A stretch of DNA of 64,000 nt from Pseudoips prasinana (GCA_951640165.1 OX621254.1:24340001-24404000), one strand, 5' to 3'. Positions 1 to 11,770 are shown, numbered from the stretch's first letter. A program made the numbers and translations. Notes: generated by a model from the sequence alone, not told the origin.

Positions 1-310
1 CCAATCGAAAAAATGTCATAACTCGTAAATAGAATCAAAAATACAAAATATGTTCTATTATTACTGTGGAAAAGGCAATAACGTAATTGTTTAACACCTT
101 ATCAACACTTGAAATATAACTGTTTAGCTAAATCGTGCATTCAAAACATAAACGGCCGTTTTTGTTACAAATGCACGATTTAGCTAAACAGCTATATTTC
201 AAGTGTTGACAATGTGTTATAAAATTACGTTATTGCCTTTTCTACAGTAATAATAGACCACATTTTGTATTTTTGATTCTATTTACGAGTTATGACATTT
301 TTTCGATTGG
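1..310. mobile_element. Palindromic fold-back MITE-like element
   Basis: The first and last roughly 147 bases are near-perfect inverted repeats: CCAATCGAAAAAATGTCATA at 1 is mirrored at 291-310, and the arms meet around 148-167 with only a few mismatches. The spacer is about 20 bases. No coding capacity. Its left flank is outside the window, so a target duplication cannot be checked. Confidence 0.8.
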
Positions 311-552
311 CGGCGCTAGTGGACTGTAATAGGCCTCTTAACATTATTTCGCGGACATTGGTGTGGGTTACACGTTTACTACGCTCTTTATCAGTCTGAT
401 CAAAATTATGTAAGTATTAATGTGTAACTGTTTGATGTCCCAATAAAACAAAATAAAATAAAATCTCTTAGTTGGCGTTTACGACACCCACGGGATGTTA
501 TGGGGTTCCCCTGTTATTCATTCAAAGCCGAAAACCACACGGCTGTATAGTG

Positions 553-580
553 ACGGTATGGTGTAGCTACACCATACCGT
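553..580. repeat. Perfect 28-bp palindrome
   Basis: ACGGTATGGTGTAG followed directly by its reverse complement. The surrounding 311-860 stretch is AT-rich and shows no gene or recognisable element. Confidence 0.75.
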
Positions 581-854
581 TTCGCGTTAAACTTAGTTAA
601 TCTGGACTGGAGATCTTGTAGCCATATAGACATGACTGATCTGCTGTGTTACGTGAACTATCTGTAAATGATTGCTATCATATACTTAATTTAAAATTAT
701 TGACTCTGTCTCAAAATGAATAATGTTATTGTTTCGAAGTTTTTCTTTTGTATACCTAAATATAATCTAAAATAATAAGCATTCAGACAACCGATCGAGC
801 ATATATTGTGTTTGCCTACTAAATAATTACTCTAATTGGACCAAATCCCGTGTT

Positions 855-1010
855 CATGCCCGCTTGAGTATGTTTCGCCGGACCGTCCCAACTGGGTCGT
901 GTTGAAACCGGTAGTAGATGAACCCACTGAGTTTGTTTCGCTGGGTCTTCTCAGTTGGGGCGCATTGGATCCGGTGGTAGCATTAAAGCGCGACCGTCGT
1001 TATTAACACA
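855..1010 (+). repeat. LINE 3'-UTR-like dispersed repeat
   Basis: Two related segments, TGAGTATGTTTCGCCGGACC and TGAGTTTGTTTCGCTGGGTC, each followed by an ACTGGG/GTTGGG and GGTAGTAG/GGTGGTAG stretch. The TGAGTTTGTTTCGC motif is one I recall from 3' ends of lepidopteran LINEs; class uncertain. Confidence 0.35.
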
Positions 1011-1224
1011 AGGTCCGTCATTATAATAATACCTTTAATATAGACAGAACCATTGACAATATGTAGTAAAAATATAAGACTCAAACTAGATAATTAAACA
1101 TAATCTCTTGACAATAACTTGATACGAGCTAGCTAAATATCATTTCTGTAATAAAATAAATTTTATAAATGTTTTCATACAAGATGTACCTAAATATCTA
1201 TGTTACTAGAAATAATATCTAATG

Positions 1225-1315
1225 TATACAACTATATTACTACAAACATGTTCTGACTATTTACAAGCGCTTTTTTAAAGTCTACGTGAATAAAAGCCTT
1301 TTTTATTTTATTTTA
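1225..1315 (+). repeat. Dispersed repeat ending in TTTTATTTTATTTT
   Basis: TATTACTACAAACATGTTCT and the following GACTATTTACAAGCGC segment recur almost identically at 7447-7530, and in part at 6830-6875 and (reverse) 20105-20190. Probably a retroposon 3' end; family not identified. The 1390-1920 stretch after it shows no feature. Confidence 0.5.
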
Positions 1316-1924
1316 AGCTCATTTCACCTGACCCAGGAATCGATCCTCATTATCTTCATTTCTAACGAGGCCGACATAAAACAAACACACTCTCTGAAAC
1401 CCCTTTATTAACTATCTGTACAAATTTCGAAAAAAATATTACCCTTACCAACGTTGTTCAGCATTTTAGAAGGGTAAACTTTGTGAAATGAGGCTTTGTT
1501 TTCGTTCCTCCATAATCCGGCGGGTGTTTATAAAATCATTGCCTTCCCTTTTGGCTTTGCGTTATCCAAGCGAAAAGATAAAGTTGTGCCAAAAGAATAA
1601 GGAAAATTTCAAATTACAGGGCTCCCGGCTATAAATTACCAGAAAACCATTTATTACTCAACTCAGCGTATGCTCTTTCTCCGTAACATGATTTGGACAT
1701 GTTGGTAAATTTTACTTGACTTCATATATGTATTTTTCTAGAGCCCAATTGGATTCGGCTTCCAATTTAACCAGCAGTCTAAACACACATGTTATCTTTA
1801 AATAAGTTAGGATAAAAAGTGCCAACAAATAGATTTTATTCCAAATTCATGAAATACATATAATGTTACTCCAAATTCAGCAATTCGTAATCTAGCCTGT
1901 TGTAAAACAAGAAGAAGGTTTATT

Positions 1925-2285
1925 CCCAACTAGCTGCGCCCCGCGGTTTTACCCGCGTTAAACTTTATAAATGATCACAGCTCCTCCCCCGTAGGTGATA
2001 GCGAGATAATATGTAGCCTATATGTTGACCCGACCTCTTAGTAATATTCATGCAAAATTTGAAGTAAATCCATGCTGTACTTTTTGAGTTTATCCCGGAC
2101 ATACATACAGACAAACGTCTGTTTGTCTGTATGTACGTCCGGGATAAAAAAAGAGATTCTAAAAACTACATGTTTCGCTTAGATATTGATTGAAGATCAC
2201 GCCCCAAGTATCCTTTAAAAAAAATATTCAATGTACAGTTTTGACTTTCCTACGATTTTATTATATGTATAGAAAAGCACAGATA
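1925..2285 (+). repeat. AGCTGTGCCCCGCGG-type repeat, long form
   Basis: Starts AGCTGCGCCCCGCGGTTTTA, contains CTCCTCCCCCGTAGGTGATA and ends near ATTTTATTATATGTATAGA. Same order of blocks at 13700-14025 and 61222-61548. At 2101-2142 a short fold-back (ACATACAGACAAACG and its complement) interrupts the pattern. The class (retroposon or DNA element) is not settled by this sequence. Confidence 0.65.
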
Positions 2286-2316
2286 ATCCTTCAGGTGATC
2301 GGTTAGGTTCTATATA

Positions 2317-2469
2317 TTGACCGCGTGCTTAGATAGTAAATTTAGGTATTGGCAGCGTGTTTAGATAGTAAATTTAGGTATTGACAGCGTGCTTAGATAG
2401 TAAATTAAGGTATTGACCGCGTGTTTAGATAGTAAATTTAGTTATTGACCACGAGCTACTAAATTTAGG
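2317..2469. repeat. 32-bp tandem array (4 full copies plus part of a fifth)
   Basis: Units begin at 2317, 2349, 2381, 2413 and 2445, each TTGACCGCGTGCTTAGATAG-like followed by TAAATTTAGGTA. Only a few substitutions separate copies. The stretch 2470-2990 beyond it contains only a short 5S-SINE-like piece near 2575-2610. Confidence 0.85.
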
Positions 2470-2999
2470 CAATAACTCATTTATTTAGGCTACCGCCAAA
2501 CTGTTTTTGTTTCTGAACGGATGAAGTCCTGATTGAGTCAATAAACAACAGACGTAAGTCACATCGGAAACCTATTGGGTGGCTTGAGCAACTCTGACAC
2601 ATAGTTAACCAGAACTCATATGATATTTTTTTAATGGGACTATTCTCTTTATCTTTCCCACAACTGCAACTCGTAAGCGTAAGTTAAGATTAACAGTGGT
2701 ACACAAATGACACTTAGCGGTGAGGCCCAGACAAGTCCCGGGGAATTGATTCTGTCATCCTGACATCAGAATGACTGCCCAATTTTGAAATTCATATTCT
2801 CAGTTGTTAATTAGTTACCTATTATTTAAAAGGTATCAAATAGGTACTAGATTAGGTAGGTATTAGATTGTAGTAATATTTTAAAACTGATCGGTCATTT
2901 TGGCCAGTCATTTTGATGTTTGCGAATTGATTCCACTATCTACGATCCCGCAATAAATGTAATCAGAATAATTCCACTTCCCTCCAGAGAAAAGTGGGA

Positions 3000-3210
3000 G
3001 ACAGGATCATATACCGAGGCTAGAGCCTCATAAAGCAAAGAGAATTGCAACTAGAGACGCTAGCTGCAATAGCACCGAGGATCAATTTTAAGGGTCCTAA
3101 GTGAGCGCAGAAGCAGTACCGAAGCGAATCGCCACGAGTGCAGTCAAACGGGGCAAGCAGACAAGGAGGAGTTAGAAAAAAGTAGTTCCACTTCCCTCCA
3201 GAGCAACGAC
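3000..3210 (-). repeat. Dispersed repeat, family with 3846-4015 and 14735-14935
   Basis: Reverse complement contains TCCTCCTTGTCTGCTTGCCC and the GATCCTTAAAATTGATCC-like block. The two + strand relatives share TTTCTTTCTGATTAAATT, a CCGCTCAGTG block and GTGGTGGGTAAGAGGGAG. Open frames over these are degenerate. Family unidentified. Confidence 0.4.
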
Positions 3211-3221
3211 AAATTATGTAA

Positions 3222-3475
3222 AATAATAATAATAATAATATCTGGGGACAATGGCACACAGATCATCCTAGCCCCAAACTAAGCAAAGCTTGTACTATGG
3301 GTACCAGGCGACGATATACATACTTATATATATAGATAAATACTTAAATACATAGAAAACATCCATGACTCCGAAACAAATATTCGTGCTCATCACACAT
3401 ATATTTGCACTTACCGGAATTCGAACCCAGGACCACCAGCTTCGTAGGCAGGAGCACTACCAACTAGGCTACGGT
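3222..3475 (-). mobile_element. tRNA-derived SINE (variant A2)
   Basis: On the minus strand a tRNA-like head (B-box-like TGGGTTCGAATTCC) is followed by a body sharing CAAGCTTTGCTTAGTTTGGG and an (ATT)n tail at 3222-3240. Same variant at 35690, 56550 and 61105. It is not an intact tRNA gene. Confidence 0.7.
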
Positions 3476-3845
3476 GTAGTAGTACAAACTAAACTCAAAT
3501 TGTCAACTAAACGTAATTATTCATTCTGTTCTGGTGTTGTGACATTCCAATAAACTTGCGTCTGTTCGATATTGACGCAAGCCTTAAAGTTTTTGAAGTT
3601 ATAACTTGATGTAACCGGCGAAGTTTTATGATGGATAATTCTCATCACCGTCCCCAACTGCCAACAGTAATTTACTTAACTAATGGAAAATTATTAATAC
3701 TCGCTTTGTCTCGGCGGCTGAGCGCTTTCAGGACAGCTTGGGGAAAGGAAAGGGTACGAGGTCAAGTATATATAGCTTTAATCTTGTTTATTAAGTTGGA
3801 ATTGTTGTTAAGAGGATATGATGTGGGAAGTTTAATATACTCTAA

Positions 3846-4015
3846 TGTGGAATTATTCATTTCTAACTCGTTCTTTTTTCTTTCTGATTAAATTCGTTGC
3901 CGGATCCAAGACAGTTAAAACGCCTCTCCGCTCAGTGTCATTTGATTCTGTGCCACTGTTGATCCTGGATTACAGGAGTTGCAGTGGTGGGTAAGAGGGA
4001 GGGACTAGTCCCGAC
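3846..4015 (+). repeat. Dispersed repeat, partner of 14735-14935
   Basis: Shares TTTCTTTCTGATTAAATTNG, GATCCAAGACAGTT, CCGCTCAGTG and CAGTGGTGGGTAAGAGGGAG with 14735-14935. No intact coding. Confidence 0.5.
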
Positions 4016-4032
4016 AAGTTTAATATATATAT

Positions 4033-4470
4033 TTACTAGCTGTGCCCGCGACTTCGTCCGCACATTTTGTAATGACTCCGTAAATTTAACATCAGAATAT
4101 CTCTTATATTTTGTCTCTTGACGCAAATTTATAAAAAATTCCCAAGCAATCTTACATCCCCTATTCGCTATTGTTATTTTATACCCTTGAGGGTATAACT
4201 TTTACAAACTTTGAATGTCATATTTATTTAAATCGAAACAGCAGCCTTAAAAATAAGTTATAAGCTTCTAGATCCAAAAATGACGACACGTCCATATTAC
4301 TTTTCTTCCCCTCATTTTAACCTCTTTTTTCACATTAAAAAGTAGCCTATGTCCTTCCTCAGGTTCTAAGACTATCTGAGTACCAAATTTCTTTTAAATC
4401 CGTTTAGTAGTTTTGGCGTGAAAGCTCGACAGACAGAGAGACTCACAGAGTTACTTTCGCATTTATAATA
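4033..4470 (+). repeat. AGCTGTGCCCGCGACTTCGTCCGC-type repeat, near full length
   Basis: Begins TAGCTGTGCCCGCGACTTCG and ends TTTCGCATTTATAATA. Internal blocks such as AAAAAGTAGCCTATGTCCTT and TTTTGGCGTGAAAGC are shared with the reverse copy at 57378-57830 and a partial copy at 20935-21110. It is followed head to tail by two short GCGGTTTTACCCG-type copies (4471-4700). Confidence 0.7.
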
Positions 4471-4705
4471 CTAGCTGTGCCCCGCGGTTTTACCCGTGTT
4501 AAACTTCATAAATTATAGCCTACTAGCTGTGCCCCGTGGTTTTACCCGCGATAAACTTTATTAATTGTAGGCTATGTTTTAATCCAGGGTGTTAGCTAAC
4601 TCCATACCGAAATTTTACTCCTGCCGTTTAGACTTGAATAAGTAACAAACATACACACGCACACACTGACAAACTTTCGTCTTTATATTATTAGTGTGAT
4701 TATAC
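4471..4705 (+). repeat. Two short AGCTGTGCCCCG-type repeats in tandem
   Basis: CTAGCTGTGCCCCGCGGTTT at 4473 and CTAGCTGTGCCCCGTGGTTT at 4522, the second extending to TTATATTATTAGTGTGAT. The first is cut short at the start of the second. Nothing else was found from 4706 to 5330. Confidence 0.65.
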
Positions 4706-5330
4706 TATTTGCGTTATAGCATGGTGCGGGTGACAGTTTCAGTAACATTTCGTTTCTCTTGAAAGGCGCAGCGATTTACAAATTATGTCTTAGTATCTCA
4801 GCTGTACCACATTTGTTACATATTAAATCATTAACAACTGTATAAAATTGAATTAAATGCAACCAGAATGTTCATCTCTACAAATTAAATTAAATTGAAT
4901 GAAAAAATAACCAAATCGTTATGCGTATAACGTAACGTCATAGACGTATTTAGTGATGGGATGGACTGCTACGATGGGTAGTCGATATTATTGTATAAAA
5001 AAAATTGTGCATAGGTAATTTTTTATTGTTAAAATGCACTATTGCCTATAATTATACAACAGAACATTAGGGTAAGGTAAAAAATGCATTTAATTAGTCT
5101 GAACTCGTATCAGATCCTGATATTGTTAATGATGAACGGATATTGTTAATGATGACTCTATTATATTGTCAACATGGATTATACTGTCAATCTATTATAT
5201 TGTCAATATCATAGAGAACTTATTAGATTTATGCTGCGAGTATCACTAGCAATAAAAATGTATTGCACATGCCTAGTAATGTGGTACTTATAGATGTCAA
5301 CGTCAAATAAGCAACTGTCACCCGCACCAA

Positions 5331-6523
5331 GGAAAGATCAGACCCATTAAAGTCGATGATATCGTAGGTGTAGCACAGGGCTCGTCGGTTTCTAATATTT
5401 TATTTTCGTTGCTCCTAAATGATCTGCCGAACGCCGTAACTGATGCTGAAATACTAATGTACGCGGTTGACGTCGCGGCCGTAGTTACAGCAAAGACGGT
5501 TGATCATTTGGAGCAAAAACTAAATAAAGCAGCTGCCCAGCTTGATCAGTGGTTCCGTATGAATGGACTTGTTCTCAACGTAGCAAAAACTCATTTCATT
5601 CACTTTGTACCGTCAGGCCGGTCACAAAGACCTCTGACGGTATCGGCGAATGGAGTGAGCATTGCGTAAGTTGAAACAACTACATTCTTCGGGTTCGAGA
5701 TTGACAAGTGCTTAAAGTGGGATAACCATATTGATAAAATATGCGGAAGATTGGGGAGTGCATGCTTCGCACTCGGCCGATTGCGTAAAATAGTGTCAGT
5801 GGCAGAGGTCCGCGCGTGTTACTTTGCTACGGTGCATTCGCTGCTCCAATATGGTGCGGAGCTGTGGGGACGCGCTGCAGACTGGGAGCGAGCATTCAGA
5901 ATGCAGAAACGTGCCATCCGGGCGATAGTTGGTATACCACAAGACGTATCCGCAAGACCTCATTATAAAGAATTAGGTATTATGACTTTACCTTCCATAG
6001 TGCTATACCAAGTTGCTGTGTACGTTCGGGTAAACTTAGAGCTGTATACCAAGCGGAGTGAGATACACACCTATTGCACACGGCATAGCAATAAGCTGAC
6101 GTCGGTACCGAGGACACTAACTAAAACGTCCAAAACTACTCATGTTATGGGCTGTACAGTGTATAATAAACTACCAATGAGCATATCAAGTACCCCGACC
6201 TTAATGAGTTTTAAAACTCGGTTAAATCGGTGGCTTATCGAGCAATCGTTCTATTCCTTTGATGAATTCATGTATTTCAAATGTAATAATTTGACATAAT
6301 AATATTTAATTTATAATATGGACTTGCTGGCGAATGTTGTGACGATTATCGTATAGACCTATTTGTTATTTTTGTTTTTGTACTAATTATTTCATTTGAA
6401 TTAAGTTGCGTTTTAGTATATTTTTGATTTAATGACATTGTTTAGACATTTAAAATATTTTAAAATCATTTTCATGACATGAAAGAAATCTTACCAATAA
6501 ATGACTATTTGACTATTTGACCA
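5331..6523 (+). mobile_element. 5'-truncated CR1/Jockey-like LINE with dead reverse transcriptase
   Basis: Frame runs GVAQGSSVSNILF (RT block 4), LLLNDLP, then LMYAVD where the catalytic box should be YADD, then the thumb and C-terminal region to TAA at 6297-6299. One in-frame TAA at 5667-5669 splits the frame into 5409-5669 and 5751-6299; the reading continues in the same frame across it. The 3' end has the octamer repeat TATTTGAC, as in CR1-type tails. The last part is nearly identical to 39248-39716. A pseudogene copy on two counts (stop codon, lost aspartate). Confidence 0.85.
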
Positions 6524-6544
6524 TGCTACAACGCAAAAAGATAG

Positions 6545-6720
6545 TAAAAATTATTTCTGTTGTGTGGCCGATAGAGATGAATACTACCACACAATCTCAT
6601 CCCGTGGTGGGCGTAGAAGTCGGGCAGAAACATCTCTCTGTGAATCATGACCATCATATTGCGATAACTGCTGCCAATCGTATCAATTATCATCGCAAGT
6701 GCGTAATCGGCCTTTAAGAA
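6545..6720 (+). repeat. GCCAACCCGTCTGCC-type dispersed repeat, degraded
   Basis: Shares ATCTCATCCCGTGGTGGGCG and GTAGAAGTCGGGCAG with better copies at 36000, 40760 and 63456. It fuses after about 6690 into the CACCTGATGGTAAGT-type family (GGCCTTTAAGAAAGGAATAG). Confidence 0.5.
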
Positions 6721-7446
6721 AGGAATAGGTCCGTTTCTTGAATGTTGCCATGTACCTATATGTATACCATACCACATGTATGTTTGGAAATACCTTCACT
6801 GTTCATTGATTGCACAGAGTGGTAGTTCTTACTATTTACAAGCTCTTTTAAGTCTTTGTGAATAAAAACCCGTGTGATTTAGTTAATTTAATTGTATGTC
6901 TGCTAGTAATTGGTCTTAAGTTCAATAAATTAATTGAGGTCAATCTTATCTTACCTTTACAAAGTATTCTGTCCAGAATCTTCAAGAACAACAAAAGATT
7001 TTTCAATTAACCAAAACTCTTTAAAGGATTGAGTTTCTACAGAACGCCAGTATTCTTTGGCAATTTTTAAGCTTTTGATCGCTATTATTTTTATTGGTAA
7101 TTGGACTTTCCAATAGTCTTGTGAAAATAGATCCGTTGGAGATTTTCAAGTGGATTTGTTTTTATTGGAATTTAAGCTCGATTTTCACACAGGACAACTA
7201 TTTGTGTAACCCATATAAAGTAGTTCTGAGTCTGGGTGCGCCTTATGTGCGCATGTTAAACAACAAGATACAGAGATACAGTTACCAATTGTTCGCGTTG
7301 TTTACTCAAATAAAAAAAGAATGAAGAAGCCCTGAACTAAAAAATGGGAAACCATAAGTTTTAACCGTACGACCAGGAGCCTCTACGAATCCATGAACTA
7401 GGAACTTACCCAGAAATCATGGGTTTGATTGGGTAGAAATAATAAT

Positions 7447-7530
7447 GTATATTACTACAAACATGTTCTGACTATTTACAAGCGCTTTTTTAAAGTCTAC
7501 GTGAATAAAAACCTTTTTTATTTTATTTAT
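7447..7530 (+). repeat. Copy of the 1225-1315 repeat
   Basis: TATTACTACAAACATGTTCT through AATAAAAACCTTTTTTATTT, almost identical to 1225-1315. The 6880-7446 and 7531-7765 intervals show no genes; 7186-7240 resembles part of SINE C. Confidence 0.6.
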
Positions 7531-7764
7531 TTAAAAAAGTACAGGCCTTGCGTAGTTTGGGATTAGGTGGCAGTGTGTTAGTTATCCTAAGATATATTAT
7601 TATCGAGCTGAGTGTAAACGAAGTTCTTTCTTAGGCAACTCACGTAGTACGCTTCTGACTGTACTCTTGCTGAACGGCTGACCCGATATTCTTCAAATTA
7701 ACACAGTGGTACCATATTCGTGAGTGCATATATCTGAATCCATACAAATCCTACATACCACCGT

Positions 7765-7990
7765 AGAATAGAATCCATCTACTGCGATTGCCAACCCGTC
7801 TGCCAAGCGGGGCGATTATCTGACATGGGTTATTGACCGTTGTCTAACTACTGGGGCCGGCGCGGCAGCTTAACGTGCCCGCCGAAGCACGAAAACGCAG
7901 AAATTAAACCACTTTAATGGTGACTAATAGACTAACCGCATGCCTAACTGCTTTACACTGAACTGCTTGAGCTCAGCTCAGAAGCAATTG
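7765..7990. repeat. Mixed remnants: GCCAACCCGTCTGCC repeat and 5S-SINE piece
   Basis: CTACTGCGATTGCCAACCCG at 7779 belongs to the family seen at 36140 and 63590. From about 7845 the reverse complement of the 5S-derived SINE body follows (GCAGCTTAACGTGCCCGCCG and AAATTAAACCACTTTAATGG). Confidence 0.45.
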
Positions 7991-8029
7991 CTTCCTAGAC
8001 TAACTGTAAACTTCATATTAAAAATAATT

Positions 8030-8400
8030 ATAATAGTTAAAAAAACTAAAAAACACGCTTTTAGCACGCACTAAACATTTCAAATAGCCAATCCGCCATC
8101 TTAGATGTCCGCCATGTTGGATTTTAGTCACGTGACTATTTTTTTCGTATTCCTGACAGCAAACCCTTTCATTTGATATCCATATCATGTTGGTAGATTT
8201 CAAACAGCCAGTCCGCCATCTTGGGGAGGCCGCCATATTGGATTTGTAATGACGTTTCTAAGCTAGTCATGTATTGTCATCAGAACTCAGAGCGTGTGCA
8301 AAATTTCATCCTAATCGGAGACCGGGAAGTGGGTCAAATTAAGATTCCAAGATTTTCTTACATACATATGTACATAGTTAGTTACAAATGAAGCTAATAA
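8030..8400. repeat. GCCATCTTG-type dispersed repeat with internal duplication
   Basis: Two related 45-bp blocks (8079 and 8199) contain AAACAGCCAGTCCGCCATCT and CGCCATNTTGGATTT. The unit closes with CATCCTAATCGGAGACCGGG and AATGAAGCTAATAAAAGCGTG. I recall such blocks from lepidopteran repeats; no coding is evident. The 8405-8656 open frame beyond it is unrecognised. Confidence 0.45.
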
Positions 8401-8689
8401 AAGCGTGTTAACAAACAAATTCGTAAGCCATAAACATAGAGGTTTTCAACAGGATATCAACAGAAAAGGACACGTCATTGTCTATAGAAATGGACGCAAC
8501 TGTCACAAGCTTCCATTTATGACAAAACTGTACAATGGACAGCTTATCGCAACATGCGATCTAAACCAAAAGCTTATTATAAAATTGCCATGTACGAATT
8601 ATTTCCAAATAAAGGAACAAGGTACAGTTAAGGCGAGGATCGCTTTGGTCCCTTAACACGTCATTGGTGATCCCGTGCAACTGATCACA

Positions 8690-9200
8690 CCCTCTCTTAG
8701 AATTCTGTTCTTTTGCTTCAGCCCCCTGAGCTGTGACCCGAACCCTAAAAGGGTGGCCTCGGGTATTAATCGTTTAATATAAGCTACTGGTTAAGAGCCT
8801 TCTGCGCTAGCCAAATGCTCATTGCCTTCAATTCTTTAATTTTAATATTGTACAACTAAATTTCAAAATAATAGATTAATTTTTTTAGACTAATTATATT
8901 TTTTGTAATTTTTATACTGTGTTCGACTATGTTTGTGTACTGCATTTTGAACTTGACAAGTACAAGTGTATGTTAATACCCAAGTGCTTCCATTAAGAAC
9001 AGAAGTTATAGCTTGACTGAAGTATTTCTTTTTCACGTATTATTGCCCTCCCCTATTGCCAACTCCTACCAGTCCGGCACAACGACTGCGCTACAAATAG
9101 CTCGCTTTCTTCCCGGAGCTACTTGCACTAGGCGGCAGTAGAGGACACTTCTCACTGCACGTATTATTCTGTCGTATAATTTGACATATTAATTACTGTT
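8690..9200. other. Interval without gene
   Basis: Contains GTGACCCGAACCCTAAAAGG (8714) and a 48-bp stretch with GAACTTGACAAGTACAAGTG (8949) whose reverse complement recurs at 25893-25940, so at least that part is repetitive. No exon-like open frame or splice pair. 9200-9770 likewise shows nothing. Confidence 0.4.
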
Positions 9201-9774
9201 TTATTGGACATGTCGAAAGCATTCCTTTATTAATAACAAAATAATATTTTAAATCAGAGACAAACGGAAAATGTCGTGGATTATATAGATATATACTAAA
9301 AACAGAAAGTCCAATTGATAACCTACAACTTTTCGGTCGGGCTGTCGCTTAGTTTAGTTGGCTTTATAGTAACATTTCATGTCAAATATATGGATATAAA
9401 CTGACAGAAAATTTTCCATAAATGTGTTGCCACAAAGAGTTAATGTTTGCAGCATCTCAAATGCGAAGACTTTTTAAAGCCAATATTCCGATTTTGGATG
9501 ACATTTAGTCGTTGAATAAATTTATTTACTGTCTTCGTATCGTATCTGTTATTTATCGTTATTATATATCGTTCTGTGTCGTTCTTTCTTTTTCCTTTAG
9601 ATAATTAGAGCTACTATCCAACCAAGGGTTGTCTGGAAGAAATCGCTTAATGCGATAAGATGCCCATTGTACATGATTGTGTTTTTTGTGATCTATGATA
9701 TTATCTTGTTTGAGTGTGTACAATAAAGTATTCTAATCTTAAATAAAATATACTATCCTCACCCACCAGCTCCT

Positions 9775-10105
9775 CACCGCAATATAAGCAGAGCTTGTAC
9801 TATGGAAACTAGACAATAATAGGAATAATTATTTACTTCTACTTTGTAAATATAATAATATCCTGGGATATTATTCATACACCGTCATCTGATCCCAAAC
9901 AAAGCAGAGCTTGTACTATGGAAACCAGATAACTGCTATACTACATATTATACTATTTTTATTTTGTAAATACATACTTATATAGACAATTACACCCAGA
10001 TTTAGGAAAAACAGACAGTTCATGCACAAAAATATCTGTCCTGGGTGGAAATCGAACCCAAGACCCCCGGGTAATCCTAATAACGTACGCTGTGGCCAAT
10101 TAGGG
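9775..10105 (-). mobile_element. SINE A copy preceded by a SINE A fragment
   Basis: Full body on the minus strand: tRNA-like head with GGGTTCGATTTCC, then CAGATATTTTTGTGCATG, TCTGGGTGTAATT, TAAGTATGTATTTACAAAAT, GGTTTCCATAGTACAAGCTC and the TAATATCCCAGGATATTATT end at 9846. 9775-9845 is another 3' fragment. Not a functional tRNA. Confidence 0.75.
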
Positions 10106-10120
10106 TTAAAATCAGATCAA

Positions 10121-10340
10121 ATAATAATAAAACCTGGGACATTATTCACACACGGCCATCCGATCCCAAACTAAGCAAAGCATGTACTATGGCAATCAGA
10201 TAACTGATATATTATATATACTGCTTTTCTTTTGTAAATACATACTTATATAGATAATTACACCCAGACTCAGGACAAACAGACATGTTCGTGCACACAA
10301 ATATCTGTCCTGGGTAGAAATCGAACATGTTGTGTGTTCG
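10121..10340 (-). mobile_element. SINE A copy, head truncated
   Basis: Same body as the copy just upstream, with the (ATT)n end at 10121; the tRNA-like head breaks off at about 10330. 10341-11095 contains a 5S-SINE fragment at 10552-10605 and no gene. Confidence 0.75.
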
Positions 10341-11099
10341 GCTGCTGCAACCGGCATATGACCAAATGACATAATGAGGATGATGCGAAATGGGGACTAA
10401 AAGATTATGGCTGATAAACATTAGTTTGCAGCGCGATGATTACAGATCAATTTAATTAACCTAAGATACGAATCATTATGAAGGCCGATTTACAATAAAT
10501 TCTATAAGGCAAAATATGTATGTAGGTTGACAATATGTTACTTACTTACTTATCGTATGGGCAGTGGTTACCCTAGTGTCAGAGTTGTTCAAGCCGCCCA
10601 TTAAAGTCTAAGTCAAACATCTTTTGTTCCGTAAAAATTTTTTCACTCTCATCATTTTTCTCCATCGCGCCAAAACAAGTATAACTTCAAAAATGACGAT
10701 TCCAGAAAAATGTAAAATTTTTACGGAATCGTAAAAATAACAGCATGACGTTAGTTCTAGGTGGTATGAAAATTGATAACTATGTTCAAGTTGTATATTA
10801 AGAAGTATAACTTCTAACGCGTGTACATAGGTACACACAAGTTTTTTTATTTACCCTACCGTGCAGTGCATGACGTGGCAGCTACTGAGAAACACTGCCA
10901 GAAAACTCAGTAAGAATCCTTTTTTAAAATAAAATATGCTTAAGATAAATTATAATCATGTGTGTTGACACAGAACAACTCAATCCCAGCACTTTTGTCA
11001 CTTAAATAACCAGACATTTTGTAATATGCCGTGCTACTCAATTTGACTTTACTAATTCTTTTAAACTTATTCGTAGACAATTCTCTTTTTTTCTTTTTT

Positions 11100-11430
11100 A
11101 ACAGAGGGCGGCAACCGAGCAAGTGGGTCACCTGATGGTAAGTAATCACCGCCGCCCATGGACACTCGCAATACTAGAGGTGTCGCGGGTGCGTTGCCGG
11201 CCTTTAAAAGTCAGCAAACAAGTGTTGCTGACCCTTTCCCCCACCCCAATGAGCTCTGGCGACCTTACTCACACTCGGAAACACAACATTAAAATTATTA
11301 ATGTTATTATTAAGGAGTGTCTTCTGTAAGGTATTTCCCCACTCGGAGTTTGAGCGAATGAACGCTATCCCCTACCTCTAATATCATTGGGAAGTTTTTT
11401 ATAGAAACTTATACATTGCCCCATAAAAGA
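11100..11430 (+). repeat. CACCTGATGGTAAGT-type dispersed repeat
   Basis: Contains GAGCAAGTGGGTCACCTGAT, GGTGCGTTGCCGGCCTTT and TGAACGCTATCCCCTACCTC. Closely matched by 18292-18600; a reversed 3' part lies at 20795-20920 and diverged copies at 6690 and 63705. No coding; class unknown. Confidence 0.6.
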
Positions 11431-11479
11431 GTTACTTATTTTGTGGAGACGGGTAGTAGGCAATATAAGACCATTCTTA

Positions 11480-11770
11480 GAGCCTATGCACACCACATTT
11501 TTTAAGCGCGCCGTCGACGAGCATTTTCAAAACGCGCGATAGACGGTGCCGCGCGTTTGTATCGATACAAATGACAACAAACTGCTACTTAGGAGCGCGC
11601 GCCGTCAACGCGATGCTAACGCGATACAAACGCCCGGCACCGGCGCGTCGGTATCGATACACACGCGATGCTAACGCGCGTTAGCATCGCGTCTGTATCG
11701 CTAAAATCGCTACATTCGCTACAATTGTCGAGATTGCAAGTATCGCAAAAATCGCACAGACGCGTCATGG
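11480..11770. mobile_element. CG-rich Harbinger-like MITE, copy 1
   Basis: Begins GAGCCTATGCACACCACATT after a TTA, and is packed with GCGCGC, ATCGATAC and GATGCTAACGCG motifs including the palindrome GATGCTAACGCGCGTTAGCATC near 11668. The left end matches copies at 42891 and 54548. The right end is not clear. Confidence 0.55.

Noticed and set aside
3365..3553. 62-codon frame FALTGIRTQDHQLRR...
   Set aside because: It is the antisense reading of a SINE A2 head (the IRTQD-type peptides are typical of such reads).
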